A DNA stretch of 64,000 nt. Source: an uncultured Paraprevotella sp. (GTDB lineage Bacteria; Bacteroidota; Bacteroidia; Bacteroidales; Bacteroidaceae). Under the pieces are notes generated by a model. The model saw only the letters and a program-made list of their open reading frames with translations, was not told where the DNA came from and ran no database searches. Where the stretch lies: the NCBI GenBank assembly GCA_947177395.1, contig CAMWUI010000001.1, forward strand, positions 1 to 64,000. The letters run 5' to 3'. The translations under genes and the position numbers were made by a program. Positions 29,659 to 40,171 of the stretch are shown here, in pieces (within the stretch, counting starts at the first letter, position 1; each line of letters opens with the position of its first letter).

Positions 29659-32510
29659 TGTTTTTCTATTTCCTGATTACTCATGTAAAGCAACACATAC
29701 TTGTCTAAGTCGATATACTGGCGGAACGCTTCCAATATGTCAGTCGGAGTGATGCTGTTCAGACATTCCTCGTAACGGGCGAAATCCGCCAGGCTCTCTC
29801 CGTTTTTCAGCAGACCTGTCAAGGTAGTACGCCAGTTTGCGGTGTTATTGTCATCCAAGGCTTCCCGTTTGTTGATAAGGAAAGATTGTTTCAGTTTGTT
29901 CAGCTCCTCCTCTGTTACGTTTTTTTGCCGCAGGTTTTGCAGGATATCGCGCAGCAAGGTTTGTACTCGAGGCATGTTCCTGTTCTCAACAGAAGCATTT
30001 ATGTCGAAATAATACACCGACTTGGGGATTCCGTCGTAGAACAATGATATGTAGGGAGAGTAAACCAGCGACTCACGTTCGCGCAGGTCGGATATCAGAC
30101 GGTTGCGGATGATATTGCTCATCAGTTTCAGGATAAGCGAATTGCGTAGCCCCGGTTCATAAAATCCGAAATAAATCTGGTCGAATACCGTTTGTGTCTC
30201 GTTCTCATTGGAGAAACGTTCTACCGTTGTCTTCTCCGGCAGCCGTACGGGAGGAACAGGCCATTCGGCGGGTTTTTCCGACCGTGGCATCTGTGAGAAA
30301 ACGGAGGTAAAGCGTTGCATCAGGGTGTCCGGGTCGAATTTGCCGCACACAATGTAGACCGTACGGTCAGGCTCGTTGTACAGCCGGTTGTAGAATAGAG
30401 CGATGCTGTCCAGATTGAGCGCGTCTATCTGTGTGGAGTCCGGCGTCTGCTCGTTGTGTTCCAGTGTGTTGCCCATTAATGTATTGAGACGGGCTGCCAA
30501 CAGACGGTCTTGTGTGCGGCTGAGCATTTTGTCGAGCAGAGTCTCCTTGCCGGCGGAGCGGCGCAAATCCTTTCGGACTTCCTCGAAGTCCTCATAGCGC
30601 AGTTCCGGGTCGGTGATTTTCTCGTAAATCAGATTGAAGAATGCCGTTGCGTCCTTCTCCCGGAAAAATCCCATGAATCCGTGCCAATAACTTTCCATTG
30701 TGAGGGTCAGAGCCATATCGTTCCGATACAGATATTCCTCCAGTTGTTCGTAGTCGGCTTTGGCGATTCCCCCCAGATCTATGTAGCTGGCTATGCCTTC
30801 CAGCTGGTAGAAGCGTTTGGGCGGGATGGACGCAAGTCCTCCCGGTGCGACCGATGTAAGCAGGATGTTGCCCTCCTCACGGGTCGGTTTCAGAATGAGC
30901 CGTATGCCGTTGGTCAATTGTATGTCACGGATATTCAGTTCCGGATATATGCGGATACTGTCTATGCTGGCCGGGTCGAAAGGATGAGCGGTTTCCAGGC
31001 AGGCCGGTGTGACCACCTCTTTTTCTTCCTCCTGAACAGTCTCCTTGTATTCGTAAGGCACGCAAGGGAGTTTTTCTCCTTCTGCCCAGGTTTCCCGGAT
31101 GAAATTTTCTGTCAACCGTTCTGCCCGGGAAGGGTGTATCCGTCCTGCCACCAGTAGAGTGCTGTCCTTGTAAGCAAGCCAGTTGTTCAGCAGGTTCTGC
31201 AATAGCCGACTGTCGGTGGTCTGTAGCTTTTTTACAATCTGTTCCATCTGAGTGGAGTCACTCACCTGGGCATCTCCCGACAGGACGTAGTCGGTCAGTT
31301 CGTCGCACCATGCGGCCGACGGACGTCCCCGGTAATCGCTGGTATTGCCCAGTCGGCGGATAATACTTTGGGTTGCATGCTCCACTTCCTTGGGATGAAA
31401 ACCGTTTTCGAGAATGTTTTTCAGTTCGCCGGACAGGGACGCGATGCTTTTCGGCAGGTCGTTGCCGGTGTTTTCCTGCACCGTGAACACCAGATGATCC
31501 TTGTCGCTGAGGTACCATTTGTTGGATACGTCGCAACTGATTTTGCGGTTCTGAAACCTCTGTGTCAGTGCATTGAGTAATATTGCTCCGGTCTTCTGCC
31601 GGCAGACATCTTCCAGTGTGCGGGTGGTGATACTGGGGTGGGGAATTATCAGTTCCACCTTGTCGTGCAACTGGAGCGAGTCCGTCACTTTGCTTATTTG
31701 TATGCCGGGAGTATAGACAAGCGGATAGGTCCGGTAGTCGGGATGCCGTCGGGATTTCCGTGTGTCGAACATTTTTTTGATTGCCAGCTCCATGTCCAGT
31801 GGTTCGATGTCGCCGACAATCACCAGCGTGGCCAGTTCCGGTACATACCATGTGCGGTAGTATTGTTTCAGTGTCTCCGGTGTCATGTTGCGTATGTCCT
31901 CGATGTTGCCCAGCGGCATACGGTCTTTAAAGATGCCCTGCCCGATTTTCAGGCCGTAGAAATCATCTCCGACATCGTATCCCCGCAGTTCTTCCAGGAT
32001 GATACCCTTCTCTGTCTCTATCCGTTGCGGGTTGATGGTCATGTCTGTAAGCCAGTCCTTCAGAATGAGCAGCGGCTGATGGTAGGCGGAAGATTTCGTT
32101 CGGTCCGAGGGTACAGAAAACATGTAGATGGTACGGTCGAAACCGGTGTAGGCATTGATGTCCTGTCCGTATTTCATACCTAAGGATTCCAGATACTCCA
32201 CGGCTCCGCGGCGGGGGAAATGGCGTGTACCCCCGAAAGCGATATGTTCTAGAAAATGTGCGCCGCCTTTTTGTTGTTCGGTCTCCTGTACGGAACCGAC
32301 ACGCATGATAAGCCGGAACTCAGTGCGTGAGGTCGGCGTGTCATTCTTTTTTAATATGTATCGCAAGCCGTTTCGCAGTCTCCCTTCCACGATGTCCGCA
32401 GCCGGCCGGATGGTGTCGGTCAGGCTCTGTGCCGTGAGAGGGATACAAACGAGCCATGCCGCCCCTGAGAGGACGGCATGACTTAACCAGTGATATAAGT
32501 GTCTTTTCAT
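29655..32510 (-). CDS. M16 family metallopeptidase (PqqL-like)
   Basis: HFLEHIAFGGTRHFP (HxxEH); 951 aa two-domain M16 architecture; signal peptide. Confidence 0.92.
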   Translation of the reverse strand: MKRHLYHWLSHAVLSGAAWLVCIPLTAQSLTDTIRPAADIVEGRLRNGLRYILKKNDTPTSRTEFRLIMRVGSVQETEQQKGGAHFLEHIAFGGTRHFPRRGAVEYLESLGMKYGQDINAYTGFDRTIYMFSVPSDRTKSSAYHQPLLILKDWLTDMTINPQRIETEKGIILEELRGYDVGDDFYGLKIGQGIFKDRMPLGNIEDIRNMTPETLKQYYRTWYVPELATLVIVGDIEPLDMELAIKKMFDTRKSRRHPDYRTYPLVYTPGIQISKVTDSLQLHDKVELIIPHPSITTRTLEDVCRQKTGAILLNALTQRFQNRKISCDVSNKWYLSDKDHLVFTVQENTGNDLPKSIASLSGELKNILENGFHPKEVEHATQSIIRRLGNTSDYRGRPSAAWCDELTDYVLSGDAQVSDSTQMEQIVKKLQTTDSRLLQNLLNNWLAYKDSTLLVAGRIHPSRAERLTENFIRETWAEGEKLPCVPYEYKETVQEEEKEVVTPACLETAHPFDPASIDSIRIYPELNIRDIQLTNGIRLILKPTREEGNILLTSVAPGGLASIPPKRFYQLEGIASYIDLGGIAKADYEQLEEYLYRNDMALTLTMESYWHGFMGFFREKDATAFFNLIYEKITDPELRYEDFEEVRKDLRRSAGKETLLDKMLSRTQDRLLAARLNTLMGNTLEHNEQTPDSTQIDALNLDSIALFYNRLYNEPDRTVYIVCGKFDPDTLMQRFTSVFSQMPRSEKPAEWPVPPVRLPEKTTVERFSNENETQTVFDQIYFGFYEPGLRNSLILKLMSNIIRNRLISDLRERESLVYSPYISLFYDGIPKSVYYFDINASVENRNMPRVQTLLRDILQNLRQKNVTEEELNKLKQSFLINKREALDDNNTANWRTTLTGLLKNGESLADFARYEECLNSITPTDILEAFRQYIDLDKYVLLYMSNQEIEKQ

Positions 32511-32539
32511 TATGTTGTTTATCCGATGCAGTCTGATTG

Positions 32540-33811
32540 TCAGTTTGCTGTATAAGTGACGTTCACACGGGCATATCCTCCGGCCAGCTGATGGTCTGCC
32601 GGGAATTCAAATGTCATTGTCCCGTTGGTGAAGTCAATGCTGCCGCGCGGTTCTACATAGTAGTTGTTTTCTTCTGAGTCGTATCCATCTTCGTTTACAG
32701 AAGAAAACAGTAAGAAGTATTCCGGGTCTGCCGTACTTAAACCGATAGCCATTTCCAATGCTTCTTCATCGCCTTCGGCCACCATAGTCAATAGGCGGGT
32801 CCATGCAGAGAACTCATATTTGAAAGGAATCCAGCATTCTTTGCTATAAAACCAGGGTTCCGGCTCTTCATCCTCCAAAGCATACAGCAATGGATTGCCG
32901 TTCACATCGTAAACGTATGCTGTACCTTCCTTTGTGAAGTGTATGGCATAACCGTTATCCGTAGCTTGGGTCAGATCGATTTCGATACCGTCCAATGTTA
33001 CGTTGAATATCTCCTGACTGTCTTTGTTCCAGTTGATCTTTTCCATGGTTTCAAGACCGGTACCCCATTCTTCATTTGCATAATACTCAAAGTCCTCAAC
33101 CGTGTTCTTGCGGAACCAGTCATAAAGGAAAGCCGTGAGGCCCATCGGGTTGTCCACCATTTTCAGTACGATTTTATCTTCCGTGCAGCCTTCGCCCAAT
33201 GTGATGATGCTGGCACCCTGCAAAGTGGTTTCTTTGGGTTCCGTGAAATCGGCCGTGTATCCATCTCCCGGTTCCGTTACATTACCGGTGAGGCTTATCT
33301 TGCCAATCCAGGGGGTGACATCAATGCCGTAGTTCGTCTTCCAACTCTCTACCAGAGCCTTTTGTTCATGGGTCAGATCATCCATGCCTGTGCGTGTACG
33401 CAGAGTGATGTTGACCGTTTGGATTATTTCCATATCACTCTGCAAATTCGTCATGTTCAGAGTGTATTGGTGTTGTTCTGCCAGGTTTCCGAGTTGGGCG
33501 GAAACAACTTGGAATGTGGTGCTTTTGCTGCCGGCTTTGACGGTTACCGGATTGGGGGTTATGAGCAGATGTTCCGGTTCCGGTCCCTGAACATTGACTG
33601 TCAGATTAATGTCCGTGTCGTAGGGACGGTCCAGTGTCACAGAGACAGTCACGGCGTCATCCTCATCCTCAATCAGGGTGCCGTTGCCGTTAAGTATATT
33701 CAGTGTAACACCATTTTTACCCGTGTAAGTTGCGGGTTCTTCATCTTCGTTGCAGGCACTTACAAAGCAAGCTGCCAGCAAAATTGTTGCATACGCAAAA
33801 TACTTTTTCAT
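32540..33811 (-). CDS. putative surface lipoprotein
   Basis: Lipobox LLAACFVSACNEDEE; start set at ATG 33811; downstream of SusD in the same operon. Confidence 0.7.
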   Translation of the reverse strand: MKKYFAYATILLAACFVSACNEDEEPATYTGKNGVTLNILNGNGTLIEDEDDAVTVSVTLDRPYDTDINLTVNVQGPEPEHLLITPNPVTVKAGSKSTTFQVVSAQLGNLAEQHQYTLNMTNLQSDMEIIQTVNITLRTRTGMDDLTHEQKALVESWKTNYGIDVTPWIGKISLTGNVTEPGDGYTADFTEPKETTLQGASIITLGEGCTEDKIVLKMVDNPMGLTAFLYDWFRKNTVEDFEYYANEEWGTGLETMEKINWNKDSQEIFNVTLDGIEIDLTQATDNGYAIHFTKEGTAYVYDVNGNPLLYALEDEEPEPWFYSKECWIPFKYEFSAWTRLLTMVAEGDEEALEMAIGLSTADPEYFLLFSSVNEDGYDSEENNYYVEPRGSIDFTNGTMTFEFPADHQLAGGYARVNVTYTAN

Positions 33812-33825
33812 GATTTGGTTTTTAT

Positions 33826-35238
33826 TTAGTGAATAAATTGATTCCATCCGGTGTTTTGTGTGACATTATCATTATACAGATATTCCTCTTTGGGAATGGG
33901 AAAATTCCAGCGATAATCATCGGCTGTGATGTTCTTGCCGGCTGCTGTCGTCCAGGTGGACAATAAGGTGCGGCGATAGCGTTTTAAGTCGAAGTAACGT
34001 TGTCCTTCACCGGCGAACTCTTTCCATTTTTCTGTCAGGATGCGTCGCATCAAAGCATTGCCCCGCAGGTTGTCATCCAAGGGGGGCGCTCCCCGCCGTG
34101 CGAGGTATTCATTCATGATTTCGACAGCCCGCGCCTCGTTCTTTCCGTCCAGACAGGAAGCCTCAGCCAACAGGAAACAGGCTCCGGCTGTGCGCAGTTT
34201 GTTGATGTAGGTTATTTCTTGTTTCTCCTTGCGCATCCGGTTGTATTTCCCCATGTATTGCGCTGTCCGGAAGATGGTCTGGAAAGGAAGCACGGTGTAT
34301 TCCTTGCGTATGTCGTCTTCCGTATACGACGAAACCAATGTTTCGTTCAACGCCAGATAATCTCCGGAACTTGTATCGTAGACGATGTCTATGTAGAAAG
34401 ACGAGGCCGTGGTCGAACTATAATAAGAGAAGATTCGTTCGTCGCTTGGATTGTTGCTCCAGAGGTTGGCATAGGCAGACGCGGACATGCTTTCGATGCC
34501 CCCCTTATCCTCAATTACCAGACCGGCCAGTTGGGCGGCCTGTGCGTAGTTGCCGGCATACAGTTCAAGTTCGGCTTGCAGGTATAGGCAGGCCGTATGT
34601 GAAAGCCAGTAGCAGACATCCGTTTGTTTCATGGCGGAGGCCGCTTCCTGCAACAACTGGCGGATGGCGGTTACACCGTTTTCCACGCTCGTGCGGGGGA
34701 GGAATTCCAGTTCCAGTCTGTCTTTAAGCAGAATGCCGGGCTTCTCTTTTCCATCTCGATAGTCGGGCGCGAACAGACGCAGCAGGTCGAAGTAGCAGTA
34801 AGCTTTCAACACCTTGGCTTCAGCCGTGATCTGTTCTACTTCCCTGCGGGCTTCCTCCGAAGAGATCGGTATGGCCGGCAGGCGCTCGGAAAGTGCGTTC
34901 AGGGTCGCTATTACTCCGTAATACTTCTGCCACAGGGAGCTCCCCAGATCTAAAATGGGCTGAGGTTCCCATTTATGAAGGTTTTCCAGATCGCTGTTCT
35001 TTTTGATCCAGGAAGTAGGGGTGAAGTCATCGCTCAGTACGGATAATTCAAATTCGGGATGAGGCAGTTGGCTGTAGGCCGTGGACAGCAGTTCGCGTGC
35101 GGCCCGCGGGGTGTTGACGGCATCGGGATCGGAAAACTGGTTTTCGTACGGGATGTCCAAGGAACAGGCATGAATCATTCCTGTCAATACGGCGATGCTT
35201 ATGAGTCGGATAAATAGTTTCGTTTTCATGGCGGACAT
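33826..35238 (-). CDS. RagB/SusD family lipoprotein
   Basis: Lipobox IHACSLDIPYENQF; C-terminal RRILTEKWKEFAGEGQRYFDLKRYRRT; adjacent to SusC. Confidence 0.92.
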   Translation of the reverse strand: MSAMKTKLFIRLISIAVLTGMIHACSLDIPYENQFSDPDAVNTPRAARELLSTAYSQLPHPEFELSVLSDDFTPTSWIKKNSDLENLHKWEPQPILDLGSSLWQKYYGVIATLNALSERLPAIPISSEEARREVEQITAEAKVLKAYCYFDLLRLFAPDYRDGKEKPGILLKDRLELEFLPRTSVENGVTAIRQLLQEAASAMKQTDVCYWLSHTACLYLQAELELYAGNYAQAAQLAGLVIEDKGGIESMSASAYANLWSNNPSDERIFSYYSSTTASSFYIDIVYDTSSGDYLALNETLVSSYTEDDIRKEYTVLPFQTIFRTAQYMGKYNRMRKEKQEITYINKLRTAGACFLLAEASCLDGKNEARAVEIMNEYLARRGAPPLDDNLRGNALMRRILTEKWKEFAGEGQRYFDLKRYRRTLLSTWTTAAGKNITADDYRWNFPIPKEEYLYNDNVTQNTGWNQFIH

Positions 35239-35241
35239 AAC

Positions 35242-38200
35242 TTAAAACGTGACACTCAGATTCATGGTCAGCACCGGTTGTACGGCGGCGCCCAACTGCC
35301 CCGTTTCCGGATCTGATTCGTTGTAGGGAGTCAGCGTGAACAGGTTGGACGCCTGCATGGCGATGTTGGCATACTTGATGAACGGGCATCGTCTGGACAG
35401 GAACTTGCGAGGTATGCGGTAGCGCAGGGAAAGCATGGACATACGCAGGTAGTTGCTTTTTCCTACCGTATTGGTGTTGGGATAACTAAGGGTTTCGATG
35501 GCTGCGGAGGAATAGAACGGAGAATAGTATATTTTGTTCTGATCTCCGTTTTCGAACCACATCTTGTCCAATAATCCGTGAACTGCGTTTTGGTGTGCGC
35601 TGCTCATGTCGCGCACATACGTATAATTGTATTGGCGGACGCCGCCGGCCACGTAATAGAAATCCATATCCAGGTCCAAGTCCCGGTAAGTGAAAGTCAC
35701 GTTGATGGTGCCGCTGTAAGGAGGAGTACTGTGCCCCAGTTCCACGAAATCCTCTCGTTTCAGTTGGTCTGTGGCTTTAAATTCCCGCCCGTCTGCTCCC
35801 TCGAATACAGGGAGTCCGGTACGCGGATTGATGCCCAATGACTTCAGGCCATATACGATGTCATAGGCTTTGCCAATCTGAAAGTCGGGAATCAAGGACG
35901 TCTCGTTGGCATACAACTTGTCCGTGAAATAAAGATCCGTCACCTTATTGCTGTTGTAGGCGAACGATCCTCCCAGCCGGAATGTGAACACGTCCGTATC
36001 TATGATTTTCATGGAGGCGCTCAGTTCGATACCATCGTTCCTTAGCACACCGATGTTGCGTTTCATGGTACTGAAACCGTTGGAAGCCGGTACCGGTACG
36101 TCCAGCAGGGCATCTGCCGTTTCCCGTTTGTACCATCCGAAATCTACGGTCAGCCGTTTGAAGAACTCCAACGAGATGCCGGCATCGATGGAAGTCGTCT
36201 GTTCGGGTTTCAGGTCGGTGTTGTAGAGAGCCAGCAGTTCCAGCAGGCGTTGGTTGCCGTACGTGTTTTCCGAATAAGCGAATGTGCCGATGGTGGAAGC
36301 GGCGGACACACCGGCCAGACTGGCCGTTACGCCATAAGATGTCTTGAAGTTCAGGCGGGTGAGCACTTTGTTGTCTTTCAGAAACCGATAGTTGCTGGGA
36401 GTCCATCCCGCGCCGACAGCCCAGGCGCCGTTCCAGCGTTTGTCTTTCGGCAGGACGGACGACGCGTCCCATTTGTAGGTGGCGAACAAGTCGTACAGGC
36501 TGTTGTATGTATAACCGCCCACGAGCCCGTAACCGATTTGTGCCGTTTTTTCTTTAAGCGAGCCGACAGACGGTTTTCTGTTCTTCTCAAGCGATTGGTT
36601 GATAAGGGCTGCGGACGGATGGTCTCCCACGCCGTATCCGGTAATGGACACGTTGTCGTTATCAGTCAGATAGTAGTCCATGTTGGCACTCAGGGTCAAG
36701 TCGTGTTTTTCCTTGAATGTCCGGGTGTAGGTGGCGCGGATATTGGACGAGATGTTGGCAACCGTATTTTTGTATTTGTTCAGTTTTCCCAATGCTTCCT
36801 GCGGTGCGCCGCTCTGCTGTTCCGCGTATGACGACGCCGGTGTGAATTGCAGCCCTTCCGTGAGCAGGAAGTCGATACCGGCCACGGCCGCTACGGTCAG
36901 TCCTTCCAGCGGGTCTAAGTTTATGCTGCCGCTGAAACCTCCCCGTTTGTCGGACGAACTGGCACTGTATTGGTTCAGCAGGTCGCTGTATGTCCGGTTC
37001 GGGTATGACCAAAGTTTGCCGCCGGACGGCTGTTCGTATGGATTCAGGTTATAGACGAGCGAAGCCGGTGTGAATGAAGTTCCCGTGGGAGTATCGGTCT
37101 CGGCATATCCTCCGTCCACGCTCAGTGAAAGTATTCCGATTTTACCCAGTTGTTGGTCGAGACTCATCCGGACGGTTGCCCGTTGGGTGTCGTTACCCGG
37201 GAGCATACCTCCCTGCATGGTGTAATTGGCCGATATGTAATAGGCCGTTTGTTCATTGCCGCCTTTGAAACTCAGGTTATGGCGTTGATACATACTGCGG
37301 CGTATCAGTTCCCGGAACCAGTCGGTGTTGATGGTGCGTAATGAGTCGAGAACCCGTTGCCCGTCGGCTATCATTGCGCTCAGTTCGGGAGAGTTCGGGT
37401 ATTTGGTCCGAAAATAATCCGCACTGTAACGGTAGCCTGGTGTCGCTTCGTTTTTCAGCCGTCTTTCAAATTCCAGCTTTTCGTCCGTCTCCATAAGTTC
37501 CACGCCCCGTCGTCCGCGCATGGTGACCCCCATGTTGAAATTATAGCTTACGCTTACATGGCCGTCGTTTGTGCCACGCTGCGACGTGATTTCCAGTACG
37601 CCGTTTGCGGCCTTGATGCCGTAAAGGGCACAGGCGGCAGCGTCTTTCAGCACTTTGATTTCCTTGATGTCTTGCGGGTTCAGCGTCATGAATGCATCTG
37701 ACGAGATGACTTTGCCATCGAGTACATACAAAGGCTCGTTGGCCGCATCCCCTTTGCGCAACGAAGAATTTCCCCGGATGCGGATGGTTGGCTTGGAACC
37801 CAGATCGCCGGTATTGGTTACGATGAGTCCGGGCACGCTTCCCTGCAGTGCCAATGACATGTCCATCATCGGTTTCTCGTTCAGGCGCTTCATGTCCACG
37901 GTCTGTACTACGCCGGCACGCGCCCGCAGGTCGATGGCATTGATGTTTTGCCGAGCCGTCACGGATACCTCTTTCAGCGCTTTGTCGTCGGATTGCATGG
38001 CAGCGTCCTGTTCCTTTTGTCCCCAGAATTCCATCAGCACGTCTTTCATGCCGATGTAACTGAACATGATGACAGCTCCTTTTTTCCACTTACCTCTCAA
38101 CTGGTATTTGCCGTCCATGTCAGTCACGGTGCCGTAAGGAGTATTTTTGATACGGATGTTTGCGCCGGGTAGAGGTTGCCCTTCCGGGTCGGTAACCAGT

Positions 38201-38313
38201 CCGGATAACAAATGGTCTTCTGTCTCCTGTGAACAGATCGGATGAGGTATATGAATGAAAAGAGCCCACAGAAGCAATCCGACGAGATTGAATGGTAATG
38301 GCCTGGATTTCAT
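35242..38313 (-). CDS. SusC/RagA family TonB-linked outer membrane protein
   Basis: LLSGLVTDPEGQPLPGANIRIKNTPYGTVTDMDGKY; IKVLKDAAACALYGIKAANGVLEITSQRG; ATG at 38313. Confidence 0.94.
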   Translation of the reverse strand: MKSRPLPFNLVGLLLWALFIHIPHPICSQETEDHLLSGLVTDPEGQPLPGANIRIKNTPYGTVTDMDGKYQLRGKWKKGAVIMFSYIGMKDVLMEFWGQKEQDAAMQSDDKALKEVSVTARQNINAIDLRARAGVVQTVDMKRLNEKPMMDMSLALQGSVPGLIVTNTGDLGSKPTIRIRGNSSLRKGDAANEPLYVLDGKVISSDAFMTLNPQDIKEIKVLKDAAACALYGIKAANGVLEITSQRGTNDGHVSVSYNFNMGVTMRGRRGVELMETDEKLEFERRLKNEATPGYRYSADYFRTKYPNSPELSAMIADGQRVLDSLRTINTDWFRELIRRSMYQRHNLSFKGGNEQTAYYISANYTMQGGMLPGNDTQRATVRMSLDQQLGKIGILSLSVDGGYAETDTPTGTSFTPASLVYNLNPYEQPSGGKLWSYPNRTYSDLLNQYSASSSDKRGGFSGSINLDPLEGLTVAAVAGIDFLLTEGLQFTPASSYAEQQSGAPQEALGKLNKYKNTVANISSNIRATYTRTFKEKHDLTLSANMDYYLTDNDNVSITGYGVGDHPSAALINQSLEKNRKPSVGSLKEKTAQIGYGLVGGYTYNSLYDLFATYKWDASSVLPKDKRWNGAWAVGAGWTPSNYRFLKDNKVLTRLNFKTSYGVTASLAGVSAASTIGTFAYSENTYGNQRLLELLALYNTDLKPEQTTSIDAGISLEFFKRLTVDFGWYKRETADALLDVPVPASNGFSTMKRNIGVLRNDGIELSASMKIIDTDVFTFRLGGSFAYNSNKVTDLYFTDKLYANETSLIPDFQIGKAYDIVYGLKSLGINPRTGLPVFEGADGREFKATDQLKREDFVELGHSTPPYSGTINVTFTYRDLDLDMDFYYVAGGVRQYNYTYVRDMSSAHQNAVHGLLDKMWFENGDQNKIYYSPFYSSAAIETLSYPNTNTVGKSNYLRMSMLSLRYRIPRKFLSRRCPFIKYANIAMQASNLFTLTPYNESDPETGQLGAAVQPVLTMNLSVTF

Positions 38314-38504
38314 GTATTTGTTTTTGTTGGACAGAAAAGATTCTTTCGTGTCTGGTTCGGACACCAAGAATGTCTTTGTCTTTACTTGCTTGTAAATATT
38401 ACGGGTGCAAAGATATATTAAAATATAAAAGAAAGCAATATTTAAAAATAAAAGAGGGGAAAAAGCGGGTGTCAGGTCTTTACATATAAAGAATGTCCGA
38501 CATG

Positions 38505-39386
38505 CTAATCCTGATGTATGGTCAGTTGCGGGAACGGGAAACTGATGCCGGCCTTGTTGAACTCTTCGTAGATGGTTTTGTTCGTGTCGAAAAATACCCC
38601 CCAGTAGTCTTCCTGTTTCACCCATGCGCGTATGAGGATGTTCACACTACTGTCGGCCAAGGCCGTGACGGCAATGAACGGTTCCGGTTCGGTAAGGATG
38701 CGCTGGTCGGTTGCCAGTAATGTCCGCAGCAGGTTTTTTACGTCGTCGGTGGATGTTCCGTATTCCACCCCGATAGTCCATTCCACACGCCGGGTTTCTT
38801 TACGGCTATAATTAGTGATGATGCCGCTGCTCATGGCGCCGTTGGGTACATACACCGTTTTGTTGTCGCCTGTAATCAGGATGGTATGGAATATCTGTAT
38901 TTCAGAGACGGTGCCGGCCACTCCCTGGCCTTCCACCCAGTCGCCAACTTTATAGGGGCGAAACAGCAGAATGATAAGACCGCCGGCTAAATTCTGTAAA
39001 TTGCCGGACAATGCCATGCCGATGGCCACACCGGCCGAAGCCAATAGGGCGGCGAAAGATGTCGTGTTGACTCCGAGAGCGCTTACTACCGAAATAACCA
39101 GCAGCATCATGAGCAGAATATTCACCAGGCTCTTCAGGAATGTCTGTATGGTGGTCTCTACATGGCGGCGTTCCAGCATGCGGGCCAGCAGACGGTTGAG
39201 GAAGGAAACGATGATGCGTCCGACAATAAATACGATGACTGCTACCAGAATATTTTTTCCGGCTTCCACGCACCAGCCTATCATTTGTTGCAATACGGTG
39301 TTTATCTGACTTTTGTCCAATACTATCTTTTCGGCTTCTTCGGTTATTTTTGCCGCCGCCTGGACTGCTTCCATAAGTTGTATCAT
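38505..39386 (-). CDS. MscS family mechanosensitive channel
   Basis: GVAIGMALSGNLQNLAGGLIILLFRPYKVGDWVE; YVPNGAMSSGIITNYS. Confidence 0.93.
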   Translation of the reverse strand: MIQLMEAVQAAAKITEEAEKIVLDKSQINTVLQQMIGWCVEAGKNILVAVIVFIVGRIIVSFLNRLLARMLERRHVETTIQTFLKSLVNILLMMLLVISVVSALGVNTTSFAALLASAGVAIGMALSGNLQNLAGGLIILLFRPYKVGDWVEGQGVAGTVSEIQIFHTILITGDNKTVYVPNGAMSSGIITNYSRKETRRVEWTIGVEYGTSTDDVKNLLRTLLATDQRILTEPEPFIAVTALADSSVNILIRAWVKQEDYWGVFFDTNKTIYEEFNKAGISFPFPQLTIHQD

Positions 39387-39517
39387 ACGGTTTGTCTTTT
39401 AAAGAGTTCCATTAGAGCACTACAAATATAACAAAAATATTCCATACTGCGGCATTTTTTAGGGGATAGTTTATTGGTTCAATACGACAAATCGACAAAG
39501 CGCTGTCCTTGTCTCCT

Positions 39518-39632
39518 TACGAATGCATTCCTTACCCCCTAAGGAAAGTATTCCTTACACCCTTAAAAACGTATTTCTTAGCACCTTACGATAGTATTCG
39601 TTAGGCCCTAAGGATAGTATTCCTAAGGATGC
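39518..39632. repeat. tandem array, five 23-bp units (core AGTATTCCTTA)
   Basis: Unit starts at 39518, 39541, 39564, 39587, 39610, exactly 23 bp apart. Confidence 0.95.
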
Positions 39633-39724
39633 CATTTCAGTTCTTAGACCCTCGTGACAGTTTTTCTTGTGGCGAAGATGTCTTGGCATTATAAAGTATT
39701 GATATTTAGAGTAATGAAGGAAAT

Positions 39725-39843
39725 GCAACAGATATTACACTTATTTGCTTAATATTTCTGTATATGATAATAAATATACCCCTCCTTTAAAGGAAGACTA
39801 TTTATTATTTCTCCTTAAGACTTTAAGGGAATATCTGTCGCAT
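39725..39843. repeat. nested inverted repeat around CCTTTAAAGG
   Basis: gcaacagatatt 39725-39736 pairs with aatatctgtcgc 39832-39843 (11/12); ataataaata 39767-39776 pairs perfectly with tatttattat 39801-39810; cctttaaagg lies between. Confidence 0.75.
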
Positions 39844-40171
39844 CTGTCTCGATTTTTGTAATTTGTTGGTGTTTAGTGTGATGAAATGGGCGCGACAGAT
39901 GTGGCACATGTCAGCTTGATATTTTTGGAAATGGGAAGTAATGTTTCCTCGCCTCCGTGTCGCAAATTTGCTGGAATATATTTTTTATGAGTATCCTGTG
40001 ATTTTTTTTGTTTTGAATTTTATTTTATTCAAAACAATTGTATATCTTTGTCTCGTTAATGCCATGAAGGCGGAACACCCGTTGTCTGCAAAGGGGACGA
40101 GGTGTGAAAGAATCCCTGCGCCTTTAGTTCTGATTTGAAAAACAGCCGGTTCTCGGGGAATATCTGCCGGC

